Part shown: one piece after another, positions 24,523 to 28,241 of the stretch
How positions within the stretch are numbered: the first letter of the stretch is position 1
How the letters are laid out: each line of letters begins with the position of its first letter
Assembly (NCBI GenBank): GCA_937139605.1
Contig: CAKZQG010000029.1
Location: 1 to 28,241, forward strand
Length of the DNA: 28,241 nucleotides
Source: an uncultured bacterium
Lineage (GTDB): Bacteria; DRYD01
Direction of reading: 5' to 3'
The notes under the pieces: generated by a model
Told to the model about the DNA's origin: nothing
Seen by the model: the letters and a program-made list of their open reading frames with translations, nothing else
Databases searched by the model: none
Position numbers and translations under genes: made by a program

Positions 24523-25419
24523 TTACTTTTCTAAAACTTCGTCGTAAACGGGAGTAGACCAAAAGGAAACATATTTTGGGAAGTATTCTCTTATTTTATT
24601 AGTAATATCACCTGGGCAATATCTTACTTTCTTTCCATTGATTTCACTAACAGGAATTATTTCAGCTCCAGTACCTGTTAAAAACACCTCATCAGCAGTT
24701 AATAAATCCTTTATATCTATTATATCTTCTTTTATTTTGATATTTAATTCTTTACAAATATCAATAACACTATTCCTAGTAATTCCTTCAAGAATACCTA
24801 CATAAGGTGGAGGAGTTATAACTGTATCAAATTTAACTATAAAGATATTATCAGCAGTACATTCAGTTATATATCCTTGAGAATTTAACATTACTGCTTC
24901 CTGACAATTACTATAATTTGCTTCTATTTTAGCTAATATATTGTTTAAATAATTAAGAGATTTAATTCTTGGGGATAATATATCTGCAGATGGTCTTCTA
25001 AAAGAAGAAATTATAACTTTTAATCCCTTTTCATAAAATTCTTTAGGATAAAGCTGAATCTTATCAACTATGATAACTACCGTAGGATTTTCACATTTTC
25101 TAGGATCTAATCCTAAATCCCCTACTCCCCTACTAACTACTAATCTAATATAAGCATTTTCCCAATTTTCTTCTTCTAAATTAACCCGTACTACCTCTTT
25201 TACTATGCCTTTTAGTTCTTGATAATCATACGGGATATCCAGATTAATTACATTGGCCGAATGATATAATCTTTCTAAATGTTCATTAAGTTTAAAGATT
25301 TTTTTATTATAAACTCTAATCCCTTCAAATACCCCATCTCCATAAAGGAACCCATGATCCCAAACAGAAACCTTAGCTTCTTCTTTTGGATATAATTTCC
25401 CATTTATGAATACTTTCAT
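24523..25419 (-). CDS. ilvE: branched-chain amino acid aminotransferase
   Basis: A 298-residue fold-type IV PLP enzyme that swaps the amino group between Leu/Ile/Val and 2-oxoglutarate. Typical IlvE features are WDHGFLYGDGVFEGIRVY (20-37), AYIRLVVSRGVGDLGLDP (89-106), the PLP lysine K153 in RIKSLNYLNN, ECTADNIF and FLTGTGAEIIPVSEI. D-amino acid transaminase and aminodeoxychorismate lyase share the fold, but the EGIRVY and GLDP blocks favour BCAT. ATG 25419 follows AAAGGAG. The acyl-CoA dehydrogenase gene follows at 26 bases, so both are likely in one transcript. Confidence 0.9.
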   Translation of the reverse strand: MKVFINGKLYPKEEAKVSVWDHGFLYGDGVFEGIRVYNKKIFKLNEHLERLYHSANVINLDIPYDYQELKGIVKEVVRVNLEEENWENAYIRLVVSRGVGDLGLDPRKCENPTVVIIVDKIQLYPKEFYEKGLKVIISSFRRPSADILSPRIKSLNYLNNILAKIEANYSNCQEAVMLNSQGYITECTADNIFIVKFDTVITPPPYVGILEGITRNSVIDICKELNIKIKEDIIDIKDLLTADEVFLTGTGAEIIPVSEINGKKVRYCPGDITNKIREYFPKYVSFWSTPVYDEVLEK

Positions 25420-25498
25420 AAACTTTACTCCTTTCTTTAATTTTAATTTTTCTACCTAAATTATTTTTATATTTTTATTTATTTTTTACAATATAAAT

Positions 25499-25504
25499 AT
25501 TATA
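25499..25504 (-). promoter_or_regulatory. possible -10 element upstream of ilvE
   Basis: TATAAT on the minus strand about 80 bases before ATG 25419, in the 148-base gap after mutL. No good -35 is seen at 16-18 bases. Just upstream, CCTTTAAAGG followed by TTTT could be a very weak mutL terminator. Confidence 0.3.
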
Positions 25505-25567
25505 TAAACATTTTTTAAAACCTTTAAAGGAAATATTAAATGATAGTTATTAAGATATTTATAAATT

Positions 25568-27547
25568 TTATCGTTCAAAGAGTTTATCAATATATTTAAA
25601 ATCTATCTTGATAACAGCATTTCTACCATGCGGACAAAAATTGGGATTTAATGAATCTAATTTTAAAATATTTTCACATAAATAAATTATTTCACTTTCA
25701 TTTAATTTAGTTCCTGCTTTGACAGCAGACTTACAAGCAAACATAGATATTATATCCCTTAAGATTTTATCCTTATCAAATAAAGATATCCCAGTTATTA
25801 AATCTAATAAATCTAAAAATACTAATTTTATATCAAATTTCAAATTAACATAATTATTATTAAATACATATGGGTAAGTCTTTATTATAATGCTGTTTTT
25901 TGTTATTTCAGTATCAAAACCTAATTCATTTATAATATACTTAACAGTATCAGTACTATTTATTAAAAATTCTACTTTATTTAAATCCATTTCATCAAAA
26001 AATATCTCAATAGGTATAAGTAGTATTTGAGAATGTAAATTTATTTTATTTAACAAAGAAGTGTATATTATTTTTTCGTGAGCATTATGTTGATCAACTA
26101 TATAAAATGCTTTATTATAATAAAACATAAAATAAGTTTCATCCCAATAGTATAGTAATTTAATATCTTTTGAATCTTTAAGATCAATTTTCTCTTCTAT
26201 TTTATCTGCTTTTTCTATTGTTTCTAATATTTCTAGTTTTTTTTCTCTTTCTGTTTTAATTAATTTTGTTTGTTCTTTAGAATTTTGTAAATAATTATCT
26301 TTTATACTTTTATTTTTTTGTGTATCTTCTTTTTGTTGGATTTTTTCTATTTTTTTTATTAAATTAGAGACAAAAGAAGATAAATTTTTATTATCATCTG
26401 TATTAATAACATTGGGCTCTTGGTTTTTTAAATTATTTTTTAAATTATCATTTTTTAAATCATTATACCACTGATTAGGTAAGTTTTTATCAATTTTTTC
26501 TTCAATTTTATCTAAAAAAGTAATAGTAGTTTTTATTTTGGTATTTATGAATTCTTTAACAGCTTTTTGAATTAAATTTTTAACAAATATAGGCTTAAGG
26601 AATCTAACATCGAACTTCCTAGGATGTATATTAACATCTACTTCATCAGGAGGTAAATTTAAACTTACTATCCCTTCTATATAATATCTATCATCTAAAG
26701 TTTCATCAAAAACATTTTTAACCAATTTAACTAAGGAGTAATTACTATCTCCTACTATCCTATTATTTACATAAAAATAAATATTCCCTTTATTACTGCC
26801 TTTTTTATTTTTTACATTTTCTTTGAAAACATTAGATAAAACTAAAGTAATTTCATAATCTTCTATTTTTAAAGAAAAATCTTCTAGATAAGGATTTTTA
26901 AATACTTCTTTTACTCTATTTATAATTGTATCAGTTGGTAAGTAGTTAAGAATTAATTTATCATCAATATATAAAGAAAAAGCTACTTTATAGTTTATAC
27001 AAGCTAATTGTTTAACTATATTTATTGTATTATAATTTTCTACCTTATTAGATGATATGAAATTTTTTCTAACAGGGCTATTGAAAAATAGATCTACTAC
27101 TTTAATAATAGTTCCATTGTTAAAATAATTAATATGTTCTTCTTTTATAGAAATAATATTACCTTCAGAAGCATAAAGTGTATAAGTTTTATCAGATTCA
27201 ATAGATTTAGAAGTTATATATATATTAGATACTTTGGATATAGCATAAAGAGCTTCTCCACGAAAACCAAAAGTATTTATCTTAAGTAAATCTTTTTCAG
27301 ATTTTATTTTACTGGTAGCGTATCTATTTATAGTTAATGGTAAATCATCTGGGTAAATCCCAATTCCATCATCTCTAACTTCAATGAGTTTTAACCCACT
27401 ATCTAAAATTCTTATTTTTATGTTTTTAGAGTAAGCATCTAAGGAGTTTTCTATCAATTCTTTTACAGCATTAGCAGGTCTCTCTATTACTTCCCCTGCA
27501 GCTATCTTTGAAAAAACCTCTTCTGGTAATTGAACTATCCTTCCCAT
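25568..27547 (-). CDS. mutL: DNA mismatch repair protein MutL
   Basis: A 659-residue MutL. The N-terminal GHKL ATPase has KIAAGEVIERP, KELIENSLDA (catalytic E30, Mg-binding N34), DGIG (60-63) and TFGFRGEAL (92-100); the transducer contains VDVNIHPRKFDVRF near 303-316. A long Lys/Asn/Asp-rich linker covers about 340-460. The C-terminal dimerisation/endonuclease domain has VDQHNAHEKIIYT at 484-496, ACKSAVKAG and CPHGRNAV near 638, so metal ligands of the endonuclease type are largely present, although the usual last Glu of DQHAxxExxxxE is Thr496. MutS is not in the window. The ribosome site is weak. Confidence 0.95.
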   Translation of the reverse strand: MGRIVQLPEEVFSKIAAGEVIERPANAVKELIENSLDAYSKNIKIRILDSGLKLIEVRDDGIGIYPDDLPLTINRYATSKIKSEKDLLKINTFGFRGEALYAISKVSNIYITSKSIESDKTYTLYASEGNIISIKEEHINYFNNGTIIKVVDLFFNSPVRKNFISSNKVENYNTINIVKQLACINYKVAFSLYIDDKLILNYLPTDTIINRVKEVFKNPYLEDFSLKIEDYEITLVLSNVFKENVKNKKGSNKGNIYFYVNNRIVGDSNYSLVKLVKNVFDETLDDRYYIEGIVSLNLPPDEVDVNIHPRKFDVRFLKPIFVKNLIQKAVKEFINTKIKTTITFLDKIEEKIDKNLPNQWYNDLKNDNLKNNLKNQEPNVINTDDNKNLSSFVSNLIKKIEKIQQKEDTQKNKSIKDNYLQNSKEQTKLIKTEREKKLEILETIEKADKIEEKIDLKDSKDIKLLYYWDETYFMFYYNKAFYIVDQHNAHEKIIYTSLLNKINLHSQILLIPIEIFFDEMDLNKVEFLINSTDTVKYIINELGFDTEITKNSIIIKTYPYVFNNNYVNLKFDIKLVFLDLLDLITGISLFDKDKILRDIISMFACKSAVKAGTKLNESEIIYLCENILKLDSLNPNFCPHGRNAVIKIDFKYIDKLFER

Positions 27548-27737
27548 AAATTTATTCTCTGTAATTGAATTGAATTACCTAAAATTAATATTAAGATCTT
27601 GAAATTTTTAATTTTACTTTTAAAAACTAACAAATTTTAATTTTTTAATTCTTTTTATTTTGCCCTATTTAATATTTTTATTTTTATTATATTTCTCCTT
27701 TAAGTTAAAAAAAATAATAAAATTAATTAATAATTTT
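27548..27737. other. AT-rich intergenic region between the nuclease and mutL genes
   Basis: 190 bases with long A/T runs. A small imperfect hairpin (GTAATT/AATTAC, 27571-27588) lies about 25 bases before mutL. An AAAGGAG on the minus strand near 27695 is not followed by a usable start codon. No gene and no convincing promoter seen. Confidence 0.4.
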
Positions 27738-28241
27738 TTATTTTATTTTTTCATACTCAAAATTAATAACATTCTTTTTTACTTTATCAAACTCTATCCC
27801 TACAAGATAAATTTTTTCATAATTTAAATATTTTTTAAAGTATTCTTTTTCTTTTATCTGCTTTAATGCTTTCCCTTTTTCTTCTTCTTTTTCTAACAAC
27901 TTAAACTCTATTATATACACTACTTTTTTATCTACTACTATTGTTAAATCTATCCTCCCTTTTGACGTGTTGTCTTCTATTATTACATTTAATCCTGTAG
28001 AATATATCAATCCATATATTGCAGCAGAATAAACATACTCATTCTTTAACACTTCATAACTTATTGAATTTATAAACACTTCTATCTGCTTCTTTATCTC
28101 TTCTACCTCTTCTTTTATTAATGCTAATTCTAATGGTTTTGTTATATATTGTTTATAATCTCTCGTTATATAAAACAATAACTCATTGTTAAATGCTTCT
28201 CTTACTTCTCTATTTGGATAATCTAATGTATATACTTCCCT
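27738..28241 (-). CDS. PD-(D/E)XK nuclease, C-terminal part of an AAA-ATPase-like protein (5' end outside window)
   Basis: The reading frame is open to the window edge, so the gene is partial; a TTG at 28178 could be read as a start, but the upstream in-frame codons encode YTLDYPNREVREAFNNELL, the conserved block that precedes the nuclease domain in the AAA-ATPase-like/PDDEXK_9 family. The visible 167 residues end in the nuclease core: GRIDLTIVVDKKVVYIIEFKLLE, with the Asp and the ExK motif intact, then a KALKQIKEKEYFKKY helix. In this family a P-loop-like domain normally lies N-terminal. Members are common as dispersed accessory genes of unclear role. Codons here are slightly richer in C on the plus strand than the neighbours. 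Confidence 0.82.
   Translation of the reverse strand, partial: REVYTLDYPNREVREAFNNELLFYITRDYKQYITKPLELALIKEEVEEIKKQIEVFINSISYEVLKNEYVYSAAIYGLIYSTGLNVIIEDNTSKGRIDLTIVVDKKVVYIIEFKLLEKEEEKGKALKQIKEKEYFKKYLNYEKIYLVGIEFDKVKKNVINFEYEKIK

Overview
The window is about 28 kb of very AT-rich DNA (roughly a quarter G+C by eye) from a bacterium using the standard bacterial code: TGG encodes Trp, TGA serves as a stop, and ATG, GTG and TTG all appear as starts. A divergent lipid A disaccharide synthase-like gene and CsgG/LpoB-type envelope proteins suggest a diderm (Gram-negative-type) cell. Pyrophosphate-type phosphofructokinase, a DhnA-type class I aldolase, a two-HD-domain HD-GYP protein and an IVD/LCAD-like acyl-CoA dehydrogenase would fit an anaerobe of a low-GC lineage such as a spirochaete relative. 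I cannot fix the phylum from sequence alone. I saw no rRNA, tRNA, CRISPR array or insertion sequence.

Almost every gene is on the minus strand, so transcription runs from high to low coordinates. The one exception is a subtilisin-like protease gene on the plus strand at 7889-9037. Region A (28241-23303): the 3' part of an AAA-ATPase-like/PD-(D/E)XK nuclease gene cut by the window edge, then mutL, ilvE and an acyl-CoA dehydrogenase. The last two form a plausible branched-chain amino acid/acid unit. Region B (23189-20327): a membrane-anchored FlgT_C-like protein, a free-standing subtilisin-propeptide (I9)-like protein, a RelA/SpoT-fold nucleotidyltransferase-like protein and a 69-residue protein, closely spaced. 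Region C (20191-9039) starts behind a good sigma70-type promoter. It holds a CsgG-like multidomain secreted protein, a broken HD-GYP gene, a coiled-coil protein overlapping an LpxB-like gene, a histidine kinase, a WYL regulator, a cobalamin adenosyltransferase-like protein, a prenyl synthase, a small unknown protein and a calcineurin-like phosphoesterase. Region D is the lone subtilase with its own strong ribosome binding site. Region E (7686-112): RNase III, PPi-type phosphofructokinase, a ParB/Srx-fold protein, class I fructose-bisphosphate aldolase, a catalytically dead-looking M50 protein translationally linked to a HEAT-repeat protein, and an OPT-family transporter.

Three points deserve attention. 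(1) The I9-like inhibitor/chaperone domain is encoded alone, about 13 kb from a subtilase that lacks a recognisable propeptide; it sits directly before an unusual RelA/SpoT-like gene with a small companion. (2) The HD-GYP gene is interrupted near its 3' end by a 65-bp duplication-type insertion that leaves a perfect 30-bp direct repeat and puts the real C-terminus out of frame. (3) Several enzyme-family members in this stretch have lost or changed signature catalytic residues (M50, calcineurin-like phosphoesterase, LpxB-like, cobalamin adenosyltransferase-like, RNase III, RelA/SpoT-like), suggesting repurposed or non-canonical family members.
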